A stretch of 64,000 nt of DNA. Origin: Peribacillus frigoritolerans (GTDB lineage Bacteria; Bacillota; Bacilli; Bacillales; DSM-1321). The DNA is taken from the NCBI RefSeq assembly GCF_040250305.1, contig NZ_CP158190.1:900001-964000 (forward strand), read 5' to 3'. Below, piece by piece: positions 24,824 through 32,092 of this stretch; position 1 is the first letter of the stretch, and each line of letters starts with the position of its first letter. The position numbers were made by a program, and so were the translations under genes. The notes below the pieces were generated by a model. That model ran no database searches, had not been told where the DNA came from, and worked only from the letters and a program-made list of their open reading frames with translations.

Positions 24824-24846
24824 CTAACGGGGCAGTTTAGTTTAGG
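24824..24846 (+). repeat. Array repeat, right part, beyond the IS110 insertion
   Basis: CTAACGGGGCAGTTTAGTTTAGG: spacer and right arm of the right box interrupted at 23216. Confidence 0.9.
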
Positions 24847-24899
24847 AATAAAAGATATAATTTGTAATATTGATTTAATTGAAAGGAGGTTGCTTCATA

Positions 24900-25229
24900 T
24901 GCCAATATGTCCACTGTGGCTATAAATGGGGTTGGATAGAGGCTTTTTTAAAAATGTTTACCTTTTAAAAAAAGTTAAGATGTCCATCCTGTGATTCATC
25001 CCAATACATTTCCAAGAAATCAAGAAAGCTATTAAGCCTATTTATATTTATATCTTTATTGTTTGTACCATTAGTATCATTTGGTATACCTAAAAAGTTA
25101 TGTCTTAGCTTTTGAAATAGTTGCTTATGCTTTGGTTATTATTTTGATGCCATTTAATTTTCATGAACAGCAATTCTCCAATTACTTAGGATACTTTATA
25201 AATAATAACACCACTAATCCTGAGATATA
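24900..25229 (+). pseudogene. CxxC-zinc-ribbon membrane protein, decayed
   Basis: MPICP, frameshift, CGYKWGWIEAFLKMFTF, stop, KKLRCPSCDSSQYISKKSRK, a hydrophobic helix, then a second frameshift and EIVAYALVIILMPFNF. The order CxxC, about 20 residues, CxxC, TM helices matches a family of small Bacillus proteins with paired CxxC motifs. Two frameshifts and one nonsense codon show it is dead. AAAGGAGG remains before the ATG. It follows the IS110-split repeat and overlaps the 3' end of the vanZ-like gene. Confidence 0.65.
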
Positions 25230-25713
25230 TTAATAACAGCAATAATGCAACAATGCATATCGTTCCGATTGAAGCTAAAACATTAAGGATTTTATTTGCT
25301 TTTGTACTAAACAGCTTACAAAATACAATATAAACTCCAACTCCAATAATTCCACCTAATGTATTTCCCATAAAGTCAGTTATATCGCTAGCTCCTATAG
25401 CAAAGATGAATTGCAATACTTCAAATAACAAACTAACTCCTGCTATTACTGCAATCTTTTTCAAGAAAGACCAATTTGGTTTTAGCATACTGATATAAAT
25501 TCCAAATGGGATAAATGCAAGTACATTATAGATTATTTCATTAAAATCTATTTGATTATTTACATTAGCTGAACCAGCAAAAGGGATTAAGTTGATTTCC
25601 CTAAAATCCGGCAAGCCTTGAAATGAAAATTGCATTTTAAAGACTATAATCCATGTTAATGCAAATAAATATACGGCCAACAAGCCAGCAGTAATTTTTT
25701 TTTGATTTTTCAT
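25186..25713 (-). CDS. VanZ family protein
   Basis: A 175-residue integral membrane protein with about five helices and the family core REINLIPFAG, NVLAFIPFGIYISML and GASDITDFMGNTLGGIIGVGVY. In enterococci VanZ lowers teicoplanin susceptibility; most chromosomal homologues have unknown roles. ATG at 25713 is preferred, with GAGGA five to six bases upstream; a TTG four codons earlier is possible. Immediately upstream on the same strand lie remains of a vanY-like gene, so this was a vanY-vanZ pair. Confidence 0.88.
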   Translation of the reverse strand: MKNQKKITAGLLAVYLFALTWIIVFKMQFSFQGLPDFREINLIPFAGSANVNNQIDFNEIIYNVLAFIPFGIYISMLKPNWSFLKKIAVIAGVSLLFEVLQFIFAIGASDITDFMGNTLGGIIGVGVYIVFCKLFSTKANKILNVLASIGTICIVALLLLLIYLRISGVIIYKVS

Positions 25714-25764
25714 ATAAATCCTCAATTCCTAATTCTTTTTCAAATTTATAATTTAAGCTTTATC

Positions 25765-26115
25765 CTACTTTACACTATTGCTATCATCTTCCGAAAATTT
25801 TTCAGCTATTTCTTCTGATAATTTTATTTCACTATTAAGTAACTGGTATCAGGTTGTTAATTCTTTGTGTGTAAATAAATTTATGATATCCGATTTTATA
25901 CCAGCTTGTTGAACAGCATATTCACTGTTAATCAAAAGCAGATTCCCTTGATAGATCTGCTCTTCTGTAATCTCAATCTTTTGGGGATTTTCAGTAGCTG
26001 TATTATCATTTTGTTCATATATTTGATCCTCTACTTTATCTTGGGAAATCGGTAATATATTAAAAATAAAAACTAGAAATAATGCAAAAACCAATAAATA
26101 TCCCCACTTTTTTTT
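25765..26115 (-). pseudogene. Truncated vanY-like D,D-carboxypeptidase remnant
   Basis: The N-terminal membrane anchor (KKWGYLLVFALFLVFIFNILP), an acidic linker and QIYQGNLLLINSEYAV then SDIINLFTHKELT match the start of Bacillus VanY-type M15 peptidases. A TGA interrupts after LTT. The frame then goes on (YQLLNSEIKLSEEIAEKFSED) and ends before the zinc-binding catalytic domain, which is absent. The ATG start also seems lost although AAGGAGGAG is still there. No active enzyme can result. Confidence 0.65.
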
Positions 26116-26523
26116 AGTCTCCTCCTTGATGTAACTTGTTTATAGGATAGGAAAAACTTTTAAAATAAAAAGTGGGGTAAATATTAAATTTTTCTTAAAT
26201 TTTTACTTGTATTTTATTATTAATCTGCTTAGGAATCCGCCATTGGTAATTGTGTCTTTAAAATAAAATTGCGATGTTTGTAAGAAAGATGCGAAGTTTT
26301 GAATAAAGTTGTGATACTTTATCTTTACAATCAAAGATTTCTAAATGAGCTTTGATTGAACTTTTTTAGAAAACGGAGAGTCCATTCAAAATGGTTTCCT
26401 TTTATTAGCCATAGCTTGTGGGTTTACAGAAAATTTTAAATCAAACCTTATTCAAAACCAACACTAATAATTGATGGATTTTGACATACCGCCAGTGAAA
26501 TATGAAATCACGTCGATAAAGTT
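26116..26523. other. Gene-free stretch, nothing recognised
   Basis: AT-rich sequence upstream of the vanY remnant. A loose hairpin around TCTTTACAATCAAAG is visible near 26330; no open frame with a credible start is seen on either strand. Confidence 0.4.
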
Positions 26524-26633
26524 GTTCCGATAAGAATCGCTTTTCTTAATGAACTAACGGGTGCTTTAGCTGAAGGAGCTGTCTTTAAGCAGCTTTTTCT
26601 TATGCAACTAACGGGGCAGATTAGTGAAAGAAT
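26524..26633 (+). repeat. Array repeat, type A with GGGCGC-type remnant upstream
   Basis: GATAAGAATCGCTTTTCTTAAT (tail of the GGGCGC variant), GAACTAACGGGTGCTTTAG, shortened hairpin GGAGCTGTCTTTAAGCAGCT, CAACTAACGGGGCAGATTAG. Confidence 0.92.
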
Positions 26634-26706
26634 AAATTTAAAACAGGACTATTGATTAAGTACGTAGTATTTAAAAAGTGAATGTAAAAAGAGGGGGGGA
26701 ATCTTT

Positions 26707-27069
26707 TTGGAATTTTATAGATTTGACAAAGAAGTAGGAAAAAACGTTTCTCATTTTAATTCAAATTTCATTATGTCTCGAATTGTAAAAACAGAAAAAC
26801 CTACACAAATTGGTTGTATGCATTTAGAAGCTAACGGAATTGTAGGTTTCCATCAAGCTGTTATCCCACAATTGCTCATTGTTGTAGATGGGGAAGGATG
26901 GGTTCGTGGTGATGATGAATTAAAAGTAAATATAAAAGCTAACGATGTGGTCTTTTGGGAAAAGGGTGAAGGACACGAAACAGCAACTGCCACTGGACTA
27001 ACTGCAATTGTAATTGAATCTGAAGAATTAACCCCTTCTAATTTTATGCCAATTAAAGAACATAAATAA
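26707..27069 (+). CDS. Cupin-like protein
   Basis: A 120-residue single cupin. Motif 1 is degenerate (GFHQAVIPQLLIVVDGEGWVRG). Motif 2 reads ANDVVFWEKGEGHETATATG, with GHE in place of the usual PxxxxH. Binding or enzymatic role unknown. The TTG start follows GAGGGGGGGA. Single-gene cassette. Confidence 0.75.
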   Translation: MEFYRFDKEVGKNVSHFNSNFIMSRIVKTEKPTQIGCMHLEANGIVGFHQAVIPQLLIVVDGEGWVRGDDELKVNIKANDVVFWEKGEGHETATATGLTAIVIESEELTPSNFMPIKEHK

Positions 27070-27081
27070 AAAAATCTTGTT

Positions 27082-27165
27082 GAACTAACGTATGCTTTAC
27101 TTCAATGCTAAGAGCTGATCAGCAGCTCTTTTACTTATGGCACTAAAGGGGCAGGTTAGTTCAAT
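27082..27165 (+). repeat. Array repeat, type C
   Basis: GAACTAACGTATGCTTTAC, hairpin AAGAGCTGATCAGCAGCTCTT, then CACTAAAGGGGCAGGTTAG. Confidence 0.93.
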
Positions 27166-27208
27166 TGCATGTTATGATGGAAAAAAATAGATTTTCAGGA
27201 GGATTAAA

Positions 27209-27514
27209 ATGGTTACATGCTATCTGAAATATGTTATTGACCCTTATAAAGTAAAGGAATTCGAGGAATACGGTAAGATATGGATCCGATTAGTTAATAA
27301 ATTGGGCGGTACACATCAAGGTTATTTTCTTCCACATGAGGGCGCTAATAACATTGCTTATGCCTTATTCACTTTCCCAAGTTTAGCAGCATATGAAGAG
27401 TACCGAATAAAAATGGCATTAGATGCAGAGTGTCAGGAAGCTTATAAATTAGCAGAAGAAACTAAATGTATTTTAAGTTATGAGAGAAGCTTTATGCGCC
27501 CTGTATTCGAGTGA
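27209..27514 (+). CDS. NIPSNAP family protein
   Basis: A 101-residue dimeric alpha-beta barrel (ferredoxin-like) protein of the NIPSNAP type: YLKYVIDPYKVKEFEEYGKIWIRLV, GGTHQGYFLPHEGANN, YALFTFPSLAAYEEYRIKM. Relatives are small stress-associated proteins without a settled reaction. ATG with AGGAGG upstream. Single-gene cassette. Confidence 0.85.
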   Translation: MVTCYLKYVIDPYKVKEFEEYGKIWIRLVNKLGGTHQGYFLPHEGANNIAYALFTFPSLAAYEEYRIKMALDAECQEAYKLAEETKCILSYERSFMRPVFE

Positions 27515-27547
27515 GTGAACAGATAAAAACTTATACATATCTTGTTA

Positions 27548-27638
27548 TGCTAACGGGTGCGCTAGTTTAAGATCGGAGCTGTCTTTAAGGCAGCTTTTTC
27601 TTTATGCAACTAACGGGGCAGGTTAGTGAAGTATTAAG
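27548..27638 (+). repeat. Array repeat, type A
   Basis: GCTAACGGGTGCGCTAG, type A hairpin with TTTTTC, CAACTAACGGGGCAGGTTAG. Confidence 0.95.
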
Positions 27639-27672
27639 ACAAAACTTACTTTTGTAATGGAGGAATATCATA

Positions 27673-28446
27673 ATGGACCAATTAAAAGGGAAAATTGCAA
27701 TTATTACGGGAGTAAGCCGTCTGAAAGGGATTGGAGCTGCTATTTGTCAGGAGTTAGCTGAAACGGGTTACCATATATTTTTTACTTATTGGACAGATTA
27801 TGATAAAAAAATGCCTTGGAGTATTGAATTAGATGAGCCCATGAAATTAAAAGAAGAATTAATAAAAAAAGGTGTTAAGGTATCATGTATGGAGTTAGAT
27901 TTAACTTCATATGATGCACCTGAACAACTTATAAATAAAGTTTCTGAACAACTTGGTTATCCTGATATCTTGATTAATAACGCAGCATACTCAACTAACA
28001 ACGATTTTTCTAATTTAACTGCCGAAGAATTAGATAAACATTACAAGGTAAATGTTCGTGCAACGACACTATTAAGTAGTAAATTTGCTCAAAGGTTTGA
28101 TAAGAAATCAGGTGGAAGAATAGTCAATATTACTTCAGGTCAGTTTCGAGGACCAATGCCTGGCGAATTAGCATATGCAACAACAAAAGGAGCAGTTGAT
28201 GCTCTAACTATTACATTGTCGGCTGAACTAGCCCCTTTAGGAATAACGGTTAATGCATTAAATCCAGGTCCAACTGATACAGGGTGGATGACAGAGGAAA
28301 TAAAAAATGAATTAAAACCGATGTTTCCTTTCGGTAGAATAGGAAAACCAAGAGATGTTGCAAAAACTATTAAATTTCTAGTGAGCGATGAAGCAGATTG
28401 GATTACAGGTCAGATTATTCATTCAGAAGGTGGATTTAAAAGGTAA
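27673..28446 (+). CDS. Short-chain dehydrogenase/reductase (SDR)
   Basis: A classical SDR of 257 residues. The cofactor motif is TGVSRLKGIG (about 13-22), followed by NNAAYS and the catalytic Ser-Tyr-Lys set in NITSGQFRGPMPGELAYATTKGA. The C-terminal NALNPGPTDTGWM and EGGFKR blocks resemble FabG-like 3-oxoacyl reductases and relatives annotated with antibiotic or sugar substrates. The substrate cannot be deduced. ATG with ATGGAGG upstream. It is the largest single-gene cassette on this side of the IS element. Confidence 0.88.
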   Translation: MDQLKGKIAIITGVSRLKGIGAAICQELAETGYHIFFTYWTDYDKKMPWSIELDEPMKLKEELIKKGVKVSCMELDLTSYDAPEQLINKVSEQLGYPDILINNAAYSTNNDFSNLTAEELDKHYKVNVRATTLLSSKFAQRFDKKSGGRIVNITSGQFRGPMPGELAYATTKGAVDALTITLSAELAPLGITVNALNPGPTDTGWMTEEIKNELKPMFPFGRIGKPRDVAKTIKFLVSDEADWITGQIIHSEGGFKR

Positions 28447-28532
28447 ATTAAACTAAAAAAGTCTTTGGTTCTAGAACCTTTTTGTTGTATTAAATTCCAA
28501 GGATAGATATCAATTTGTGAAGGATTGTACTT

Positions 28533-28619
28533 AAACTAACAGGTGCTTTACTTCATTATCAGGAGCTGATCAGCAGCTCCTTTTCTTATGCAACTATTGG
28601 GCAGGGTAGTTGTATAAAG
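28533..28619 (+). repeat. Array repeat, type C
   Basis: AAACTAACAGGTGCTTTAC, hairpin GGAGCTGATCAGCAGCTCC with TTTTC, CAACTATTGGGCAGGGTAG. The flank before it is nearly shared with the copy at 19.1 kb. Confidence 0.93.
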
Positions 28620-28679
28620 AAAATTGAAATTTTGTGGTAAAATTAGATAATTATGTAGATTAGGGAGGATATTGAATAA

Positions 28680-28859
28680 ATGAGTAATTGGTTATACATT
28701 CTTTATGCTGTAATTTTAGGAATAGTATCTACGTTTACTGGGGAAATAGTAACCTTTGTTATGTTGGGGGTTATTCTAATTGCATTGAATAATATAAATT
28801 CAACTCTTAAAAAGATTTATCTTCAAAATAATGAGAGAAGTAATAACGAAGATAAATAG
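28680..28859 (+). CDS. Small membrane protein (59 aa)
   Basis: MSNWLYILYAVILGIVSTF begins a hairpin of two hydrophobic helices (about 4-20 and 25-40), then a polar tail (STLKKIYLQNNERSNNEDK). ATG with AGGGAGG upstream, separated from the repeat by a leader with TTTTGTGGTAAAATTAG. No family recognised; clear ribosome site and cassette position support it. Confidence 0.65.
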   Translation: MSNWLYILYAVILGIVSTFTGEIVTFVMLGVILIALNNINSTLKKIYLQNNERSNNEDK

Positions 28860-28884
28860 ATGTGAAAATAATTAATTTGATTTA

Positions 28885-28984
28885 AAACTAACCGGTGCTT
28901 TATTTCAATAACAGGAGCTGATTAGAAGCTCTTTTTCTTATGGAACTAACGGGGCAGGTTTAACGGGTACTTAACTGAAATAAA
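28885..28984 (+). repeat. Array repeat, type C, followed by a second left-box fragment
   Basis: AAACTAACCGGTGCTTTAT, hairpin GGAGCTGATTAGAAGCTC, AACTAACGGGGCAGG, then directly TTTAACGGGTACTTAAC, which looks like another left box joined on. It may be a recombination or slippage scar. Confidence 0.88.
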
Positions 28985-29001
28985 TTAGCGGGAGATTAAA
29001 A

Positions 29002-29139
29002 ATGGATATAATCGTTGGAATTGCCATTGTACTTATTTTGTTTTTTTCTTCAAGCATAATTGAAAAAAGGTTGAAATCTATTGAGAAACAAAACAATCGT
29101 GTAATAGAAATCTTAGAAGAAATAAGAGATAAAAAATAA
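29002..29139 (+). CDS. Small TM-plus-coiled-coil protein (45 aa)
   Basis: One N-terminal transmembrane helix (IIVGIAIVLILFFSSSII) followed by an amphipathic helix (KRLKSIEKQNNRVIEILEEI) and a basic end. Same layout as the 51-residue protein at 18.2 kb. ATG with GCGGGAGAT upstream. Confidence 0.6.
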   Translation: MDIIVGIAIVLILFFSSSIIEKRLKSIEKQNNRVIEILEEIRDKK

Positions 29140-29181
29140 TATGTTATTAAGTAACGAGGTAAGTCAGTTGAAAAAGGGAGT

Positions 29182-29277
29182 TTGTTAGCAAAAAAATCAT
29201 CAATGCTTGAAGGTAGTTCAGAATTTAACGAATTAAGTGACAGACTAGAAGAAAAGAAAAAAGGCTTAATGAACTAA
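29182..29277 (+). CDS. Short ORF ending in the repeat (31 aa), uncertain
   Basis: A TTG start just after AAAAGGGAG opens SSMLEGSSEFNELSDRLEEK and ends with its stop inside the left box of the next repeat (AAC TAA C), as the DUF3953 gene does. It may be a small coiled-coil peptide or a gene tail. Confidence 0.35.
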   Translation: MLAKKSSMLEGSSEFNELSDRLEEKKKGLMN

Positions 29278-29356
29278 CGGGTGCTTTACTTCAATAAGAG
29301 AGGTTGCTGAGGCAGCTTTTTTCTTATAGCACTAAAGGGGTAGGTGGAATAGGTTA
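29271..29356 (+). repeat. Array repeat, type B, worn right arm
   Basis: GAACTAACGGGTGCTTTAC, hairpin GGTTGCTGAGGCAGC with a T run, GCACTAAAGGGGTAGGTGG. Confidence 0.9.
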
Positions 29357-29452
29357 AATGATATTTACGGAGGAAGATATAACTTCAAATAAAAACATTC
29401 TAAATTTCACTTTAAATGGATATACACTATAAAAAAAGGAGGGCAATTCAGA

Positions 29453-29788
29453 TTGGAATTCAAATTTGGGAACGGTGCTATTGTGCTACCCCCTTTACAC
29501 ATTACGATTATCGCAATAATTATTATTTTCTTTTTAGTAAGGTGGAGCAAGAAATTAGAAACACGACGATTTACGATTTTCTTTTACTTTCTGATAAGCA
29601 CTTACATTGCTCCTGTTTTTTCCCGCAGTACAAAAGAAGGTGTCTTTCAGCTATGGATTCCGTTGGGTTTTATATTAGTTTTCTTTTACTTGTTTCGCAG
29701 TAAAAGAAACCATCCATCAAAAATGAAAGCGAGTATTTTAGGACTTTGCATAGCGTTATATCAGTTAATTCTTCAATATGTTAGGTAG
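29453..29788 (+). CDS. Small membrane protein, hypothetical
   Basis: A 111-residue protein with hydrophobic helices at about 12-30, 41-57, 65-82 and 92-107 and basic loops (VRWSKKLETRR, FRSKRNHPSKMK). No family recognised. TTG start with AGGAGGGC upstream. It converges on the minus-strand DUF6176 gene within the same repeat-bounded unit. Confidence 0.6.
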   Translation: MEFKFGNGAIVLPPLHITIIAIIIIFFLVRWSKKLETRRFTIFFYFLISTYIAPVFSRSTKEGVFQLWIPLGFILVFFYLFRSKRNHPSKMKASILGLCIALYQLILQYVR

Positions 29789-29859
29789 TTTTTGGTATTA
29801 GAGCAATTGCTTATTTCAGTGTGTCAAACTATCAAAAAAAAGACCTTAAATAGTAGAGG

Positions 29860-30204
29860 TCATTTCATATTTTGTCTTATATTTTCTGGAATCATAACTA
29901 CTTCTGTTTTTAAATCAACAGGTCTGAATGTTTCATCAATACATTCTTTCCAATACTCTAAATGCTTCTTATCTATCCAGTGGTCTGATTCCTGCACTTC
30001 TTGTCCGCCTTGACCCTGGACAGAGTACCAATATAAAAACTCATCACCATTTAGATATTCTCTAAATATAGTTTCAACATACATTTTTTCGGCTTCAAGG
30101 GTTATTAGCACATCATTCATATTTTCGTTTAGAAACTTTAACCATTCATCTACCCGTTCCGATTTACCTTCCTTAACTCTAAATCTTGTTAGTTCTACAT
30201 TCAT
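29860..30204 (-). CDS. DUF6176-like protein
   Basis: A 114-residue soluble alpha/beta protein: MNVELTRFRVKEGKSERVDEWLKFL, ETIFREYLNGDEFLYWYSVQG, HWIDKKHLEYWKECID. I recall this pattern from the DUF6176 family (ferredoxin-like, unknown function). ATG with GGGGGAGAA upstream. It runs against the array direction, and its 3' hairpin (AAGACCT/AGGTC, near 29838-29866) serves the convergent pair. Confidence 0.7.
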   Translation of the reverse strand: MNVELTRFRVKEGKSERVDEWLKFLNENMNDVLITLEAEKMYVETIFREYLNGDEFLYWYSVQGQGGQEVQESDHWIDKKHLEYWKECIDETFRPVDLKTEVVMIPENIRQNMK

Positions 30205-30258
30205 ATTTCTCCCCCGTTTAATTGGTTATCTTGCTTACATTACATATTTTAGCAGGTT

Positions 30259-30338
30259 TTAACCTAACAGGTGCAATAAGGGAGTACTTTGGCACATCTT
30301 TTTCTTATGGAACTAAAGGGGCAGGCTAGTGAAAGAAG
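30259..30338 (+). repeat. Array repeat, divergent hairpin
   Basis: TTAACCTAACAGGTGCAATAAG, a weak central stem (GGAGTAC...GGCACATC), TTATGGAACTAAAGGGGCAGGCTAG. Confidence 0.85.
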
Positions 30339-30359
30339 TAATTTCCATTTCATAAAAAT

Positions 30360-30560
30360 GAAAAGGTGTTAATGGTATGATTGTAAAAGAAATAATGCCG
30401 AACTTAGTGAGTTAATGCCGTATTATATGTTTTTCCTTGAGGCATATATGTTGGTGACAGGATTAGCCGAACTTCAAAAAGACAGAAAAGGATTTTGGGG
30501 GTATATGAATATTGTTGTCTCTTTATTTCTTTTCTTTTTTTACATACCGTATTTCTTATA
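30360..30560 (+). pseudogene. Decayed duplicate of the DUF3953-like cassette
   Basis: From GAAAAGGTGTTAATGGTATG onward this matches the leader of the gene at 22926. Then an internal deletion of about 95 bp removes the ribosome site and first 20-odd codons. The frame resumes at ELMPYYMFFLEAYMLVTGL and runs through AELQKDRKGFWGYMNI to a stop at the repeat. Homology starts just after the right box, as expected for a whole-cassette duplication. Confidence 0.8.
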
Positions 30561-30650
30561 GAACTAACAGGTGCTTTAGCTGAAGATCGGAGCTGTCTTT
30601 AAAGGCAGCTTTTTCTTTATGCAACTAACGGTGCAGGTTGGTTTCATAAG
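30561..30650 (+). repeat. Array repeat, type A
   Basis: GAACTAACAGGTGCTTTAG, hairpin with one extra A in the loop, CAACTAACGGTGCAGGTTGG. Confidence 0.93.
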
Positions 30651-30690
30651 AGATATAATAAAACTTCAATGATTAAATGTAATAAAAGAG

Positions 30691-30756
30691 TTCAACAAGC
30701 TAAGGTTATTTCGGTAGCCTGTTCCTTATTTGGCTAACAAGGCAGGTTATATTAGG
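30691..30756 (+). repeat. Array repeat, strongly decayed
   Basis: AGCTAAGGTTATTTCGGTAGCC, TTCCTTATTTGGCTAACAAGGCAGGTTATATTAGG: a worn hairpin and right box in the expected order. Confidence 0.5.
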
Positions 30757-30826
30757 CGGGTTTTGTAATGGGATTGTTACTTGAAAAAGAGAAAGTACTA
30801 AACCATTTATCCTGATTAGATATTTA

Positions 30827-31048
30827 ATGATAATAGCAACGGGCTTAATTTTAATATTAAGTTTAATTAACGATTTTAATTTTAGTTTCATAAAATATAT
30901 AATTCTTTTATCAGGAATTGGTTCAATAATAGATGGATTTGAATGTTTTTTTAAAAAAGAGGCTAAGAAGCAGATGTTATTAGATTTTGGTATTGCGGTT
31001 ATATGGTTCGCAGTATTCTTGGTATTACATTTATATGGTGGTTCGTAA
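30827..31048 (+). CDS. Small membrane protein, start probably frameshifted
   Basis: A 73-residue frame from ATG with three hydrophobic helices and the block LLSGIGSIIDGFECFFKKEAKKQ. Upstream, TTG AAA AAG AGA AAG at 30781 looks like the true start but is one base out of frame. Restoring it would add STKPFILIRYLM before the ATG. It is either translated from the internal ATG without a good ribosome site or is inactive. The family resembles small Bacillus membrane proteins of unknown role. Confidence 0.5.
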   Translation: MIIATGLILILSLINDFNFSFIKYIILLSGIGSIIDGFECFFKKEAKKQMLLDFGIAVIWFAVFLVLHLYGGS

Positions 31049-31059
31049 CATTTTTTATA

Positions 31060-31150
31060 GAACTTACGGGTGCTTTAGCTGAAGATCGGAGCTGTCTTAA
31101 AGGCAGCTTTTTCTTATGGAACTAACGGTGCAGGTTAGTTTGTTTAATAA
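31060..31150 (+). repeat. Array repeat, type A
   Basis: GAACTTACGGGTGCTTTAG, type A hairpin, GGAACTAACGGTGCAGGTTAG with a 3-base insertion before TAATAAG. Confidence 0.94.
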
Positions 31151-31243
31151 GCGTAGTATGTTCGTACTGTGTAAAAACAAATATAAACATTTTGTGGAAA
31201 TAATTACATTAATTAGTTAAAATGTTTACGAGGTGATTTTGTT

Positions 31244-31642
31244 TTGGGATACACAGGTTTGTTCGTAATGCTGGCAATTATCTTTTTAATAGTAATTTCC
31301 AATAGGCATTTATTTTGGTGGATAAAAGTCACAATAGCAGCCTATTATTCTGTAATTTCTTATATCTTTATCACTACTAAAAACAAAATTGATAGACAAT
31401 ATGAGAATATTCTTCCTGTACCAGATGCATATTGGGATAAGAATTCAGGATGGGTTAATACAATGGTTGGTTATTATTTCTGGCCTTTGGCAATAATTCT
31501 CCTTTTTATTTACTACAAATGGTATAGAAGTGTACAAAGCAGGACAGCAAAAGGATGGATTGTTGTAAGTTTCATTCCAGCAACTGCTATTTTTTTTATT
31601 ATTACTTTTTTCTTTGGATTTGGATACGGGTACAGACCATAA
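31244..31642 (+). CDS. Four-TM membrane protein, hypothetical
   Basis: A 132-residue protein with helices at about 3-19, 26-43, 74-91 and 104-124, aromatic-rich, with a polar loop KNKIDRQYENILPVPDAYWDK between the second and third. No family recognised. TTG start with ACGAGGTGA upstream. The cassette leader shares AAGCGTAGT and TTCGTACTGTGTA with that at 21.32 kb. Confidence 0.65.
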   Translation: MGYTGLFVMLAIIFLIVISNRHLFWWIKVTIAAYYSVISYIFITTKNKIDRQYENILPVPDAYWDKNSGWVNTMVGYYFWPLAIILLFIYYKWYRSVQSRTAKGWIVVSFIPATAIFFIITFFFGFGYGYRP

Positions 31643-31662
31643 GGTTTGTACCTTTATTTTAT

Positions 31663-31730
31663 TGCATAGTTTGTGTCAACTCTATACTAAGCCTTTTTCT
31701 TATGGAACTAAAGAGCAGGATAGTTGTAAA
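31663..31730 (+). repeat. Array repeat, GCATAG left box, hairpin lost
   Basis: GCATAGTTTGTGTCAACTC, then only CCTTTTTC of the hairpin, GGAACTAAAGAGCAGGATAG. Bases after it (GTGCTGTTTGATCTTTA) are shared with those after the copy at 10.04 kb. Confidence 0.85.
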
Positions 31731-32009
31731 GTGCTGTTTGATCTTTAATTGAGCCATATTCTGGAGTAACTGATTGTGCAAATGATCAAAATTTGAAATA
31801 AATGTTATTAAGTATGCTCTTATTAATTAATAAGGAATGTTGATGGTGGATAATAAAGGCAATATGGAGGCTGCTAGTAACTCCATAGTTTTTTCCACTA
31901 ATGGGTTCCTTTCCGAAATATCCTTGCTGCGTGTATGTTCCAGGGCAACGAGCATTCCACACACTATTAGTAAAAATTTTAAAAGAATTTATGGATTTGA
32001 ATTTGTTGC
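31731..32009. other. Gene-poor stretch before the MocR gene
   Basis: Frames on both strands here overlap each other and lack ribosome sites. The minus-strand frame (NARCPGTYTQQGYFGKEP) reads somewhat protein-like and may be a remnant. No gene is called. Confidence 0.35.
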
Positions 32010-32031
32010 CATACAATTTTATAATTGTATG
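32010..32031 (+). promoter_or_regulatory. Palindrome upstream of mocR, likely autoregulatory operator
   Basis: CATACAAT-tttata-ATTGTATG, with a partial third half-site (GGTATG) ten bases on. The same 8-base arms with the same 6-base spacing recur after the gene at 33462-33483. Confidence 0.6.
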
Positions 32032-32092
32032 ATTAATGTTGGTATGAAAAAGGGTGAGGAATGTGCCGATTAATTCGTTTGAGGATTATCCA

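Larger units (their letters stand above)
23215..24825 (-). mobile_element. IS110-family insertion sequence inside an array repeat
   Basis: A 1.6 kb element with one DEDD recombinase gene and no terminal inverted repeats seen. The host sequence reads TTATGGAACT before it and CTAACGGGGCAG after it. Removing the element with one CT rebuilds a normal right box (GGAACTAACGGGGCAG). A CT at both junctions matches the dinucleotide core used by IS110-type bridge-RNA recombinases. The longer non-coding flank (about 260 bp) lies 5' of the gene, as in the IS110 rather than the IS1111 subgroup. Confidence 0.88.

Noticed and set aside
31786..32016. Opposed ORFs upstream of mocR
   Set aside because: They are mutual shadows without ribosome sites; the minus one looks slightly protein-like but cannot be supported.
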